Positions 50,329 through 59,033 of a stretch of 64,000 nt of DNA are shown here, one piece after another. The stretch comes from an uncultured Planctomycetaceae bacterium. Its GTDB lineage: Bacteria > Planctomycetota > Planctomycetia > Pirellulales > UBA1268. Numbering within the stretch: the first letter of the stretch is position 1; the number at the start of each line of letters is the position of its first letter. The notes beneath the pieces are model-generated. The model ran no database searches. It had not been told where the DNA came from and was given only the letters and a program-made list of their open reading frames with translations. The translations under genes and the position numbers were made by a program. Location: positions 62,001 to 126,000 of the forward strand of contig CAISJI010000040.1 of NCBI GenBank assembly GCA_903885565.1, written 5' to 3'.

Positions 50329-51533
50329 GGGTTGATTTCCTTGGGCTCTCCTTGAGCAGCAGGCACGGGCGCCAGATCCTGATCGATGCGATTGAAGTCG
50401 GGCCGCGCCACCCAGAGCTGGCTGGAGGGGGTGCGGCCGCCGGTGGTGTCGCGACTGGCGGTCCACATCAGGAGGGTGCCGTCGGGGGAAAATGCCGGCA
50501 GCACGTCGGCGCCGGGATGGTCGGTGAGACGCAGCGGAGCACCGCAGCGAAGCATTGGTTCACCATCCGATTGCCCAGCCTCGTAGCGGGCGATCCACAG
50601 ATCGTAGTTGGGCCGTTGGGTGGGATCGGAGTGGTCGGCACCGGTCCAGATCAGCCAGGGCTTGGTGGGGTGCCAGAAGGGGGCCCAGCGCACACCCTGC
50701 CCGCTGGTGAGGGCTGTGTCATGGCTGCCATCGGCCCGCATCACATGAATCTGGAGCATGTCTTTTTCCAGTCGGTCGGTCCGGTAGGCGATCCACTGGC
50801 CGTCGGGCGAGAAGAAGGGACCACCGTCGTAGCCGGGCTGGTTGGTCAACTGCTTCACAGCGGAGCCATCGGCATTCATCAGATAAATGTCGGGATCGCC
50901 GTCGCGATCACTGACAAACAGAATCTGCCGGCCGTCGGGGGAGAAGGAGCATTCGGCATCGTAGCCGGGAGTGTGGGTGAGTTGCTCAAGGCCGCCGCCG
51001 TCGGGGCGCGTGGAAAAAATATCCATGTGGGGATCGAAGTCCCACTGATAACGCCGCCGGCGGCCGGTGCGGGCGTCTTCGGCTGCCTGCGCGCGGGCGT
51101 CGGTTTCTGTCTGCTCGAGGTTTGGATCGGTGTGGCTCGAAGCGAAGAGCAGCCGCGTGCCGTCAGGGGAGAAAAAACTGCAGGTGGTCCGGCCGCGGCC
51201 GCTGCTGATGCGGACAGGCGGCGTGATTCGCGGCGCCGTGCCCGAAAAGGGCTGGGTGTAGATTTGATAGAAGGGATAGCCCTCCGGCACGCCCTGATAG
51301 CAGATCTGCCCGGAGTCGGGGGAGAAATAGCCCTCTCCTGCCTTCAGCAGGCCTGCCGTCACCTGGATCGGCTCCGAGAGATAGCTGGCCTCCAGCGGCG
51401 ACTGCGTGGCCGAAGTGGTCGCCACGGAATCGTCAGCCGCCACCGGTTTGGCGGGCACAGGAAGCAGTCCCAGGAGCAGGAGTGCCGCTGGAAAGCGAGT
51501 TCGCCGGCAGAGTGGGTTGATGAAATTTTTCAT
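50325..51533 (-). CDS. TolB-like WD40/PD40 beta-propeller protein, exported
   Basis: A 402-residue protein with signal peptide (RRTRFPAALLLLGLLPVPA, cut near PVAA) and repeated PD40 blades: YFSPDSGQICYQG, FFSPDGTRLLFAS, SFSPDGRQILFVSDRDGD, FFSPDGQWIAYRTDR and AFSPDGTLLMWTAS. The SPDG motif five times in 300 residues is the TolB/DPP-propeller signature. It lacks the N-terminal domain that defines TolB proper, so it is a periplasmic propeller of unknown partner, not necessarily part of the Tol system. ATG 51533 has GAGG 8 nt upstream. It overlaps proC, which has no obvious related role. It is divergent from the adenosyltransferase gene. Confidence 0.87.
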   Translation of the reverse strand: MKNFINPLCRRTRFPAALLLLGLLPVPAKPVAADDSVATTSATQSPLEASYLSEPIQVTAGLLKAGEGYFSPDSGQICYQGVPEGYPFYQIYTQPFSGTAPRITPPVRISSGRGRTTCSFFSPDGTRLLFASSHTDPNLEQTETDARAQAAEDARTGRRRRYQWDFDPHMDIFSTRPDGGGLEQLTHTPGYDAECSFSPDGRQILFVSDRDGDPDIYLMNADGSAVKQLTNQPGYDGGPFFSPDGQWIAYRTDRLEKDMLQIHVMRADGSHDTALTSGQGVRWAPFWHPTKPWLIWTGADHSDPTQRPNYDLWIARYEAGQSDGEPMLRCGAPLRLTDHPGADVLPAFSPDGTLLMWTASRDTTGGRTPSSQLWVARPDFNRIDQDLAPVPAAQGEPKEINP

Positions 51534-51581
51534 GGGCCTCAGTATAGGAGAATTCGAAACCTCCGGGAGAAACTCTGGCCG

Positions 51582-52127
51582 ATGAAGATCTACACCAAGA
51601 CGGGCGACGCAGGGGAAACGGGACTCTTCGGCGGGCCGCGTGTGCGCAAGGATCACGCCCGCATCGAGGCCTTTGGCACCGTCGATGAACTCAACAGCCA
51701 TCTGGGGGTGGTGCGCACGCTTCCCGCCGCCGCCCCGATCGATCCCCTGCTGCGCCGGATCCAGTGCGAACTGTTTGATCTGGGGGCCCAATTGGCCACG
51801 CCGGGGGCCGCGGTGGAACGCATCGGCAACCGGCATGTCGAGGCTTTGGAGGGGGCGATCGATCAGCACGAGGCGTTGCTCGAACCGCTGGCCAACTTTA
51901 TTCTGCCGACCGGCACGCCGCTGGCAGCCACCATCCATGTCGCCCGCACGGTCTGCCGGCGGGCGGAGCGGCGGGTCGTCAAGCTGGCCTCCATGCCCGA
52001 CACCGTGGTTCCAGCCAATGCAATTGAATATCTCAACCGGCTGGGAGACCTGCTCTTTGTATTGGCCCGCCACGCCAATGCCCGGGACAACGTGGCTGAT
52101 GACCCCTGGCATCCGGGGCAGCCGTGA
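51582..52127 (+). CDS. Cob(I)alamin adenosyltransferase (PduO type)
   Basis: Transfers the adenosyl group of ATP to cob(I)alamin, giving coenzyme B12. The 181-residue protein has the PduO/MMAB ATP loop KIYTKTGDAGETGLFGG at the N-terminus, DELNSHLG, and the C-terminal ARTVCRRAERRVV and NAIEYLNRLGDLLFVLAR helices, all diagnostic. Length is normal. ATG 51582 is immediately before the ATP loop. Its stop overlaps the GTG of glnD by 4 bp (GTGA), an unusual partnership. Confidence 0.93.
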   Translation: MKIYTKTGDAGETGLFGGPRVRKDHARIEAFGTVDELNSHLGVVRTLPAAAPIDPLLRRIQCELFDLGAQLATPGAAVERIGNRHVEALEGAIDQHEALLEPLANFILPTGTPLAATIHVARTVCRRAERRVVKLASMPDTVVPANAIEYLNRLGDLLFVLARHANARDNVADDPWHPGQP

Positions 52128-54835
52128 GCACCCCCGCTGGCCCGGATGGTCCGTCGCAGGCAGGAGCCGGGCGGCCGATGCCCCCGTCAGGCCCGCTCTT
52201 CGCCCCCGCAGTGGTGCGGGCTGCGGCGAATGTGGCTGCTCTGCGGGCTGAGGTGGCCGCCGCGCAGGCCGCCGGAGGGCGCGGGCCGGAAACCTGCGCG
52301 CTGGCCTCTGATCTGCTCGACCGGATTGTCAATGATGTGTGGCAGTCGCTGGTCGAGGAGCTGGGCGGAGCCGATGCGCCGAAGTTCCAGCAGCAGGTGG
52401 CCCTCGTGGCCCACGGCGGCTATGGCCGTCGCGAGATGGCCCCCTTCTCCGACGTCGATCTGATGATTCTCCACGAACCGGCGGCGACCGGGATGGTGGC
52501 CCCCCTGGCCCGCCGGCTGCTGCAGGATCTATTCGATGCCGGGATGGAGGTTGGACAGAGTGTGCGCACCGTCAGCGAGGCAGTGAGGCTGGCCTCTGGC
52601 GATGCGACGATATTCAGTTCGCTCATCGATGTGAGAACGCTCGCGGGCAATCCCCTCCTCTCCGATCGACTCTCTGCCGGCCTCAAGCGGTTGGCCCGGC
52701 GGGTGCCGCAGCGCCTTGTGACGCAGTTGCTTGAGGCCCGGCGGGAGGAACGGGATCGCTACGGGCAGAGCGTGTCGCTCCTGGAGCCGAATGTGAAGCG
52801 ATCGCCGGGGGGGCTGCGCGACATCCAGTTGGTGCACTGGCTGCAGTTTGTTCAGGCCAGCGAATCGGCGGCGGCCGCGGCGGGAGTGCCCGAGACACTG
52901 ACCTGGCAGGATGCCGAGCGGCTCCGCGAAGCGGCCGATTTCCTGATGACGCTGCGCATCGATCTCCACCTGCACGCCGGACGCTGCGCCGACGATCTCA
53001 CCCGCGATGAACAGGTGCGCGTGGCGCGGCAGCGCGGGATCGCCGATCGCGGCGGAGTGCTCGGAGTCGAACGCTTCATGCGCGACTACTTCCACCACAC
53101 CGGGCAGGTGGCGCATATCGTCAGGAGCACGAGCCTGCGATGGCGGCAGCCCAACTCCGTGCAACGCTGGGTGGAGGGACTGTTTGGCCAGCGGGTGGAC
53201 GGGCTGTTTCTGGTGGGGCCGCAGGCCGTCGGCGTTCTCCCGGAGGTTCGCGATCGTGTGGCGGGCAGTTTGTCCCATTGCCTCCGGCTGGTGGAGCTGT
53301 CGCAGGTGTTTGGCAAGCCGATAGACCATGCCACCTGGGAGGCTGTGCGGGCAGCGGCCGGTCCTGTCGATCGCGATCGAGCGGAACTGCCTGCCGATGC
53401 CGCGAGTGCACTGGAAGACGAAACCCGGGCGCGATTTCTGGCGCTGTTTGATCGGCCGGAGCGGTTGGCCGAGGCGCTGCGACGGCTCCATGAGGTGGGG
53501 CTGTTGGAACAGATCATTCCTGAATTCCGCCATGCCAGGCATCTCCTCCAATTCAATAACTATCACAAATACACGGTCGACGAGCACTGCCTTGTGGCGG
53601 TGGAACGGGGGGTGGCTCTGGGCGACGAGGAGGGCTGGCTGACCACGGTCTGGCGCCAGATCAGACGCAAGCGGCCGCTGCTTCTGGCGCTGTTGATTCA
53701 CGATCTCGGGAAGGGATTTGTGGAGGATCACAGTGAGATCGGAGCCCGCATGGCCCGGGATGTGGCGGCGCGACTGATGCTTCCGGAGGATGAGGCGAGG
53801 ATTGTGGAATTTCTCGTTCACCGGCATCTGGCCATGGCCCATCTGGCTTTCCGCCGCGATGTCGATGACCCGAGCCTGCTGGTGCGGTTTGCCGTCGATG
53901 TCGGTTCGCCGGAGGTGCTGCAGATGCTGGCGGTGCTCACCGCCGCCGATGTCAGCGCCGTGGGGCCAGGCGTGTGGACGCGTTGGAAGGCCGACCTGCT
54001 CGGCGAACTCTACTTTCGGACGCTGGCCTACCTCGATGGCGAGAGCCCATCGGCTGCCGCCGATCGCCATCGCCGGGGGCTGGATCGCTTGCTGGAGGAA
54101 TGGGATCCCGACGACGAGGTGGTGCGGCTGGCCCGCCAGCTTCCATCGGCCTACCTGCGCGACACGCAACCGCAGCGGATGATGGAAGAGTTGCTGCAGT
54201 TGGCAAAACTGCCGCCGGGAGGCGTGTTTGTGGGCACACGCTGGCAGAGCGACACATCAACGGTGGCAATCACCGTGGGGACCAGCGAGACCGTCGCCTC
54301 GGGGATCTTCCATCGGCTGACCGGCGGGCTGACGAGCCAGCGGCTGGAAATTCTGGCCGCTGACATCCACACGCTGGAGAACGGGCTGGTGATCGACCAT
54401 TTTGTCGTGCGCGACCCCGACTTTGTCGGCGAGCCTCCCGCCGAAAGGATGCAGGATATTGCGGCAGCCATCCGCAGTTCTCTCAAGGCGGATCGGGCCC
54501 CGACATTCGCCCGCCGCCTGAATCCGCTGGCCCCGCGCACCAATCCAGCCGCTCTCAAGCCGGTGCGGGTGCTATGTGACAACGAAAGTTCAGAGCGCTC
54601 GACGATCATCGAGGTGTTTGCCCACGATTCAGAGGGCCTGCTCTATTGCATCTCCCGCGCGCTGTATGAGGCGGAGCTTTCGGTAAGCGCTGCCAAGATC
54701 GGCACCTATCTTGATCAGGTGGTCGATGCCTTCCATGTCACCGATCGTGGGGGGCAGAAGGTGACTGATCCAGAGCGTCTCGAGACCGTGCGCCGAGCAC
54801 TCGAAAAGGCCGTGGCCCCTGCCAAGCGGCTGTGA
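52124..54835 (+). CDS. glnD: [Protein-PII] uridylyltransferase/uridylyl-removing enzyme
   Basis: Senses glutamine and adds or removes UMP on PII proteins, controlling nitrogen assimilation. The 903-residue protein has a nucleotidyltransferase domain (VAHGGYGRREMAPFSDVDLM, residues about 95-115), a linker, an HD phosphohydrolase domain (HDLGKG with the metal His near residue 526, then HLAMAHLAFRRD) and two ACT domains at the C-terminus (about 715-790 and 820-895), where glutamine binds. The start is GTG 52124, which overlaps the adenosyltransferase stop by 4 bp. GlnB/GlnK are not in the window; the SbtB-like PII encoded at 30 kb lacks the Tyr modified in GlnB. Confidence 0.94.
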   Translation: MSTPAGPDGPSQAGAGRPMPPSGPLFAPAVVRAAANVAALRAEVAAAQAAGGRGPETCALASDLLDRIVNDVWQSLVEELGGADAPKFQQQVALVAHGGYGRREMAPFSDVDLMILHEPAATGMVAPLARRLLQDLFDAGMEVGQSVRTVSEAVRLASGDATIFSSLIDVRTLAGNPLLSDRLSAGLKRLARRVPQRLVTQLLEARREERDRYGQSVSLLEPNVKRSPGGLRDIQLVHWLQFVQASESAAAAAGVPETLTWQDAERLREAADFLMTLRIDLHLHAGRCADDLTRDEQVRVARQRGIADRGGVLGVERFMRDYFHHTGQVAHIVRSTSLRWRQPNSVQRWVEGLFGQRVDGLFLVGPQAVGVLPEVRDRVAGSLSHCLRLVELSQVFGKPIDHATWEAVRAAAGPVDRDRAELPADAASALEDETRARFLALFDRPERLAEALRRLHEVGLLEQIIPEFRHARHLLQFNNYHKYTVDEHCLVAVERGVALGDEEGWLTTVWRQIRRKRPLLLALLIHDLGKGFVEDHSEIGARMARDVAARLMLPEDEARIVEFLVHRHLAMAHLAFRRDVDDPSLLVRFAVDVGSPEVLQMLAVLTAADVSAVGPGVWTRWKADLLGELYFRTLAYLDGESPSAAADRHRRGLDRLLEEWDPDDEVVRLARQLPSAYLRDTQPQRMMEELLQLAKLPPGGVFVGTRWQSDTSTVAITVGTSETVASGIFHRLTGGLTSQRLEILAADIHTLENGLVIDHFVVRDPDFVGEPPAERMQDIAAAIRSSLKADRAPTFARRLNPLAPRTNPAALKPVRVLCDNESSERSTIIEVFAHDSEGLLYCISRALYEAELSVSAAKIGTYLDQVVDAFHVTDRGGQKVTDPERLETVRRALEKAVAPAKRL

Positions 54836-55024
54836 CGTTGCGGTCGTTGCGCCCATGCGCGGCTGGCCTCGGCTGTGCCCCCGAAGGCCGGAGCGCATTG
54901 GAGTTGCGCGGTGCTTCGGCTTCGGGGCGGCACTGGTTTCGTCACTTGGGCCGCAGCGGCTCGGTACTCGTCAAGCGTTCGCCGACCCCTTCGCCTCCAT
55001 CACCGGTGGGCATGGGGGGCAGAT

Positions 55025-55146
55025 GGGTTGCGCTGCATCGCAACCCCAAAGCCGCCCGGAAGGCGGCGCTGCCTGGCATTCGAGGCGAACCTTGGCTTCG
55101 CCTCCGAATGCCCTCAGCCCGCAGGGGCCATGGATGGCCCTGCGGG
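55025..55146 (-). repeat. Hairpin element, reversed, with extra stem (C-B-A)
   Basis: This 319-bp gap between glnD and xylA has no gene. On the minus strand it starts 9 nt after the xylA stop. A (55118-55146): CCCGCAGGG pairs with CCCTGCGGG around GCCATGGATGGC. B (55075-55112): GGCATTCG-AGGCGAA pairs with TTCGCCT-CGAATGCC, 15 bp with one bulge. C (55051-55067): GCCGCC with GGCGGC. A fourth hairpin at 55025-55046 pairs GGGTTGCG with CGCAACCC. B and C align with those of the 14412 units (GGCATKCG..CGMATGCC then GGCGGC-type), confirming the same family. The interval 54836-55024 has no recognisable feature. Confidence 0.8.
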
Positions 55147-55154
55147 CGTACACT

Positions 55155-56489
55155 TCAGATATAGGTATTGATCAGGTTCTCGAAGAGTTCCTGACGGCCG
55201 CTCGTGCAGGGTTCGGAATCCCCCTTGGCGAGCATTTCCTTTTCCAGCGTGTGGAAATTCTCCGTGCCGGAATCGATCCGGCGGCCCAGCGGTGACGACC
55301 AGCTCGCATAGCGATCGTCGAGCAGTTTCTGGATGCCGCCGTCGGCCCGCATCGCTGCCGCGATCTTCAGGCCGCGGGCGAACGCATCCATGCCGCCAAT
55401 ATGGGCATGGAACAGATCGACCGGCTCAAAGCTCTCCCGACGCACCTTGGCGTCGAAATTGATGCCGCCAGGGATCAGGCCGCCATATTTCAGGATCGTG
55501 TACATCACCTGAGTGGTGAGGTAGATGTTGGTGGGGAACTGATCGGTATCCCAGCCCACCAGCGGATCGCCGGTGTTGGCGTCGATCGATCCGAGGAAGC
55601 CCTGCATGCCGGCATATTCCAGCTCGTGCTGCATCTCGTGGCCGGCCAGCGTGGCATGGTTGGTTTCGATGTTCATCTTCACATGCTGCTCCAGGCCGTT
55701 GGCCCGGAGGAAGTTGATGCAGGTGGCGCAGTCGAAATCGTACTGATGCTTGGTGGGTTCGCGCGGCTTCGGCTCGAAGTAGAACTGGCCGGTGAACCCG
55801 ATCTCCTTGGCGTAGGCGACCGCCATGTGCATGAACCGGGCGAGGTGGTCCATCTCCCGCTTCATGTCGGTGTTCCACAGGCACTGGTAGCCCTCGCGAC
55901 CGCCCCAGAAGGTGTAGCCCTTGCCGCCGAGGGCGAGCGTCACTTCCAGCGCCTTCTTCACCTGTGCGGCGGCATAGGCAAACACCTCTGCGTTGCAGCT
56001 GGTGGCGGCGCCGTGCACATAGCGGGGATTGCTGAACAGGTTGGCCGTGCCCCACAGGAGCTGGATGCCGGTGCGTTCCTGATGCAGTTTCAAGCTCGCG
56101 GCCACCGCGTCGAGATGGCGATTCGACTCCGCCAGTGTTTTTCCTTCGGGAGCCACATCGCGGTCGTGGAAGCAGTAGAACCCGACACCGAGTTTCTCCA
56201 TGAACTCAAACGCCACCTCCACCCGGTTCAGAGCCCCTTCCAGCGTGTCGCCGCGGGTTTCCCAGGGGCGGAGCATGGTCGGCGCACCAAACGGATCGCT
56301 GCCCGTGCCGCGGAACGAATGCCAGTACGACACAGCAAACCGCAGGTGGTCGCGCATCGGCACTCCCTCCACCAGTTCGCTGGCATCGTAGTGGCGAAAC
56401 GCCAGCATATTTTTGGTGGTCGGGCCCTCGTAGCGGATGGCGTCGATCCCGGGGAATGCCTGCGAACTGTTCCGCGCCACTGCCGCCAT
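55155..56489 (-). CDS. xylA: Xylose isomerase
   Basis: Converts D-xylose to D-xylulose, and glucose to fructose in vitro. The 444-residue protein fits the class II enzyme length. Visible signatures are [13 protein letters not shown] (catalytic His and Asp), [29 protein letters not shown] with metal-binding Glu and the Lys of the active site, [12 protein letters not shown] and [20 protein letters not shown] 56489 is chosen: GAGGAG lies 10 nt upstream and homologues start similarly; the frame continues to 56576. No xylulokinase is in the window. A hairpin element lies just past its stop. Confidence 0.95.
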   Translation of the reverse strand: MAAVARNSSQAFPGIDAIRYEGPTTKNMLAFRHYDASELVEGVPMRDHLRFAVSYWHSFRGTGSDPFGAPTMLRPWETRGDTLEGALNRVEVAFEFMEKLGVGFYCFHDRDVAPEGKTLAESNRHLDAVAASLKLHQERTGIQLLWGTANLFSNPRYVHGAATSCNAEVFAYAAAQVKKALEVTLALGGKGYTFWGGREGYQCLWNTDMKREMDHLARFMHMAVAYAKEIGFTGQFYFEPKPREPTKHQYDFDCATCINFLRANGLEQHVKMNIETNHATLAGHEMQHELEYAGMQGFLGSIDANTGDPLVGWDTDQFPTNIYLTTQVMYTILKYGGLIPGGINFDAKVRRESFEPVDLFHAHIGGMDAFARGLKIAAAMRADGGIQKLLDDRYASWSSPLGRRIDSGTENFHTLEKEMLAKGDSEPCTSGRQELFENLINTYI

Positions 56490-56624
56490 GAAAAAACTCC
56501 TCGAAGGGGGTGAAGAAGTAGGAAAGGATTGGTGAGTGAACGCCCTGCCGCTGCCGTCGAGCCAAAGCCACGGCACAGGGGGCCCCGCCCGGGTCAGCAG
56601 CGTAGCGGCTGTGCGCCCCGGCTG

Positions 56625-57668
56625 TCATCCATGGGCGAAGAGAAATCGGCGGGGCTGGCGGGTGGCGAAGCGAAGCACCTTGCGGGGCTGCCGCGAGAGG
56701 AGCCCGGCGGCCGCCCGGGGATGGCGGATGATCCACCGCAGCGACAGCAGCGTTTCCCGGTCCGGATCGACAAAACCCTCGCCGAAATGGGGATGCTCGC
56801 CGGCGGCGGGGGCGTCTGTCGCGGCGGGGACCGGAGCGACCACAGCTGCCGGCGAGAAGGCGGCGGCGGGTGGACGGGCGACCCAACCCTTGGTGAGGCG
56901 ATCAGGCCAGGAGAGGCGGCTGAGCACGCGAGACAGGCCGCGATGCCGGCTGCCGCACTGATGACGGCATCCGGAGAGCTCAAATCCGTCGAACACGTTG
57001 GGAGGATAGGCGAAGGCGGATCGCAGGTTGGCCCGTTCATTGGCGATATAGAACCGGTTAAGGCCGTCGGCATAAACGAAGGAATACTCCCGGCTGGTGA
57101 GGAGCGGTTCCCAGTCGTAGTGCGCGCTGGCCTGCGTGCCGGGACGGGTGCTCTCGGCGAGAATCACCCACGGGCGGTGCCGCTGGAATGTCATCCCCTC
57201 GAAGACCAGCTTCTCGGCACCTTCAACGTCAACTTTCAGAAAGTGGATGTCGGGAGGAGCGTAGCGATCGCAGAGGTCGTCGACCGTGGTCATCGGCACC
57301 ACCCACTCCCGCACCGGGGTCTCGCCGCGGCTGGCGTGGAGGGCAACGACTTGCGGATCGATGGTGGAGCAGCCGGTGTCCCGATCGCCGAATTGGTAGA
57401 AGGTGTGGTGGTCGGTGCGGTTGCCGGCGAGGACCCGCATGTTGACGTCCCCCGGCCGCTCCCGCACAAAGTGCGCATGGCTCGAGGCGAGGGGTTCGAC
57501 GTTGATGCCGCGCCAATGGCGCTCGTAGAAGGCCTTGGTGACCGAAAGGTCGGTCGGATGGTCGGCACCGATGTCGACATAAAAGCCCTTCGTGACATGC
57601 CGCAGCGCCCGATGGAGCATCACGTCCTCGAAGTTTTGGGCGTACGAGACAAAAGGTCGCTGTTTCAT
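56625..57668 (-). CDS. FkbM family methyltransferase
   Basis: A 347-residue SAM-dependent methyltransferase-like protein. The core is FVSYAQNFEDVMLHRAL at the N-terminus, GFYVDIGADHPTDLSVTKAFY as SAM motif I, GINVEPLASSHAHF, TVDDLCDRYAPPDIHFLKVDVEGAE, and EGMTFQRHRPWVILAEST. The DVEGAE motif is typical of FkbM proteins, which methylate hydroxyls of sugars or polyketides, often in surface polysaccharide synthesis. After residue 250 comes an Arg/Ala-rich tail not shared with the family. ATG 57668 is the natural start. It is 135 bp upstream of xylA. The substrate is unknown. Confidence 0.88.
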   Translation of the reverse strand: MKQRPFVSYAQNFEDVMLHRALRHVTKGFYVDIGADHPTDLSVTKAFYERHWRGINVEPLASSHAHFVRERPGDVNMRVLAGNRTDHHTFYQFGDRDTGCSTIDPQVVALHASRGETPVREWVVPMTTVDDLCDRYAPPDIHFLKVDVEGAEKLVFEGMTFQRHRPWVILAESTRPGTQASAHYDWEPLLTSREYSFVYADGLNRFYIANERANLRSAFAYPPNVFDGFELSGCRHQCGSRHRGLSRVLSRLSWPDRLTKGWVARPPAAAFSPAAVVAPVPAATDAPAAGEHPHFGEGFVDPDRETLLSLRWIIRHPRAAAGLLSRQPRKVLRFATRQPRRFLFAHG

Positions 57669-57839
57669 GGCCGTGCCTTTGTGGGGAAGAGATGTTGGTG
57701 AGCGCTTTTGATGGCCGAGGCAAGCGTGAGAACGCCGCCGTCGGTCCGCCAATGGCGGGGGGAGTGTGGCGGGACACAACGGGTGTGTAAATGGGAATTT
57801 CGGTCCCACTCCCCCCTGCCCGGGCCAGTGCGAAAGGGG

Positions 57840-58700
57840 TCAGCGCTGGCCGCCGCTGACGCGGCCTAACAGCAGGCGGCCCCAGCGGGGGCACCATTCG
57901 ATCAGGCCGGCCAGCCAGCCTGCCATGCCGGGCACCACCAATTCCGGCTGCCGCCGCTGGCAGGCGACCAGAACGCGGGCTGCCAGCCGGTCCGGATCGA
58001 GCGATTTGAGGGCTTTGGTGCCGCCGGGGGAGAGCGCCTCGGGCGGCAGGCCCGCCTGGGCGACGTCGGCGGCATAGCGGTCGAAGGCAGGCTCCGTTTG
58101 CTGCCTCCCGGCCTTGCGCCCGATCGGGCCAGGCGACACCAGCAGCACATGCCCGCCCCGGGGGGCCAGTTCGAGCCGCACGCCATCGGCATAAGCCGCC
58201 AGGGCCGATTTGGAGACGGCATACGGACCCATGAAGGGAGTCACGAGTTTTCCCGCGAGGCTTCCGATGTAGACGATCTGTCCCCCCGCCGCCGCCACAC
58301 CGTCGGCCGCGGCCTGCGTGATCTCCACCGCAGAGAGCAGGTTGGCCTCCAGGCTTGCCCGCAGGCGGTCTGGGGGAGTGTCGAGGAGCCGGGCCCGGCC
58401 CGATCTGCCGATGCAGAAAAAGAGATCGTCCACGCCCCCCCACAGTTGCTCCACCTCGGCCACCACCCGCCGACCTTCCCCAGGCTGCTCCAGATCGGCG
58501 GCCACACCCGCCGCAGCGTGGACCGGGGGGGCATCACTCGAGTGGGTTGTGTTGAGCAGCGTGGCCACAGCGGCTTGCACACGGTCGGCCGTGCGGCCCA
58601 CGATCAGCACCCTGGCGCCGGCTGCGGCGAGGTGTTCCGCCAGCACCAGCCCAAAGCCGGCCGTTCCGCCCGCAACGATGACGCGCCGATGCTGCCACAT
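57840..58700 (-). CDS. Short-chain dehydrogenase/reductase
   Basis: A 286-residue NAD(P)-dependent oxidoreductase. The nucleotide site is VIVAGGTAGFGLVLAEHLAA (GGTxGFG at the N-terminus), NAGA is replaced by FFCIGRSG, the catalytic Ser is in VYIGSLAGK, and the Tyr/Lys pair is YAVSK. The C-terminal part has VLLVSPGPIGRK and a hydrophobic last 30 residues that may touch the membrane. The start is ATG 58700, where the Rossmann strand begins; a much longer frame upstream is a shadow of pyk and argG on the other strand. The substrate is unknown; lipid or sugar ketones are usual. Confidence 0.9.
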   Translation of the reverse strand: MWQHRRVIVAGGTAGFGLVLAEHLAAAGARVLIVGRTADRVQAAVATLLNTTHSSDAPPVHAAAGVAADLEQPGEGRRVVAEVEQLWGGVDDLFFCIGRSGRARLLDTPPDRLRASLEANLLSAVEITQAAADGVAAAGGQIVYIGSLAGKLVTPFMGPYAVSKSALAAYADGVRLELAPRGGHVLLVSPGPIGRKAGRQQTEPAFDRYAADVAQAGLPPEALSPGGTKALKSLDPDRLAARVLVACQRRQPELVVPGMAGWLAGLIEWCPRWGRLLLGRVSGGQR

Positions 58701-59033
58701 GCTTGGAGAGAGATGCCTGTGCGGGGATCGTGAATGGGGGAGGGCGTGCTGCCGACAGTGTACCCAGCCGGCCAGCCGGTGGGCTGCGGGGCAGCCGACG
58801 AGGTGAACGCGGCCAAGCCTTCTCTCGTCGGCGGCCGACGGAATGTGTAGGCTTGCCGCCAGCCCGCTGGTTTCCGCCCCACCCCACGCCGCCCCCTGCC
58901 CTTCCGGTTTGGTTTCGATCGGCCACATGCAAGCAGGGGGCACCTCCCCTTTCCGCCTCCCCTTGCCGGTTGCGATCGAACACGAGGCCAGCCTCCACAT
59001 ATAGGTCTGTTTCCGCCCTCGAGGAGGTTCATC
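58701..59033. other. Divergent gap between SDR and pyk
   Basis: About 330 bp with no gene. GAGGAGG sits 7 nt before the pyk ATG at 59034. A CATATA box at 58998 could be a -10, but no well-spaced -35 is seen. The remainder shows nothing recognisable. Confidence 0.45.

Noticed and set aside
50175-51581. Long upstream extension of the adenosyltransferase frame
   Set aside because: It is antisense to the TolB-like gene; the PduO ATP loop begins right after ATG 51582.
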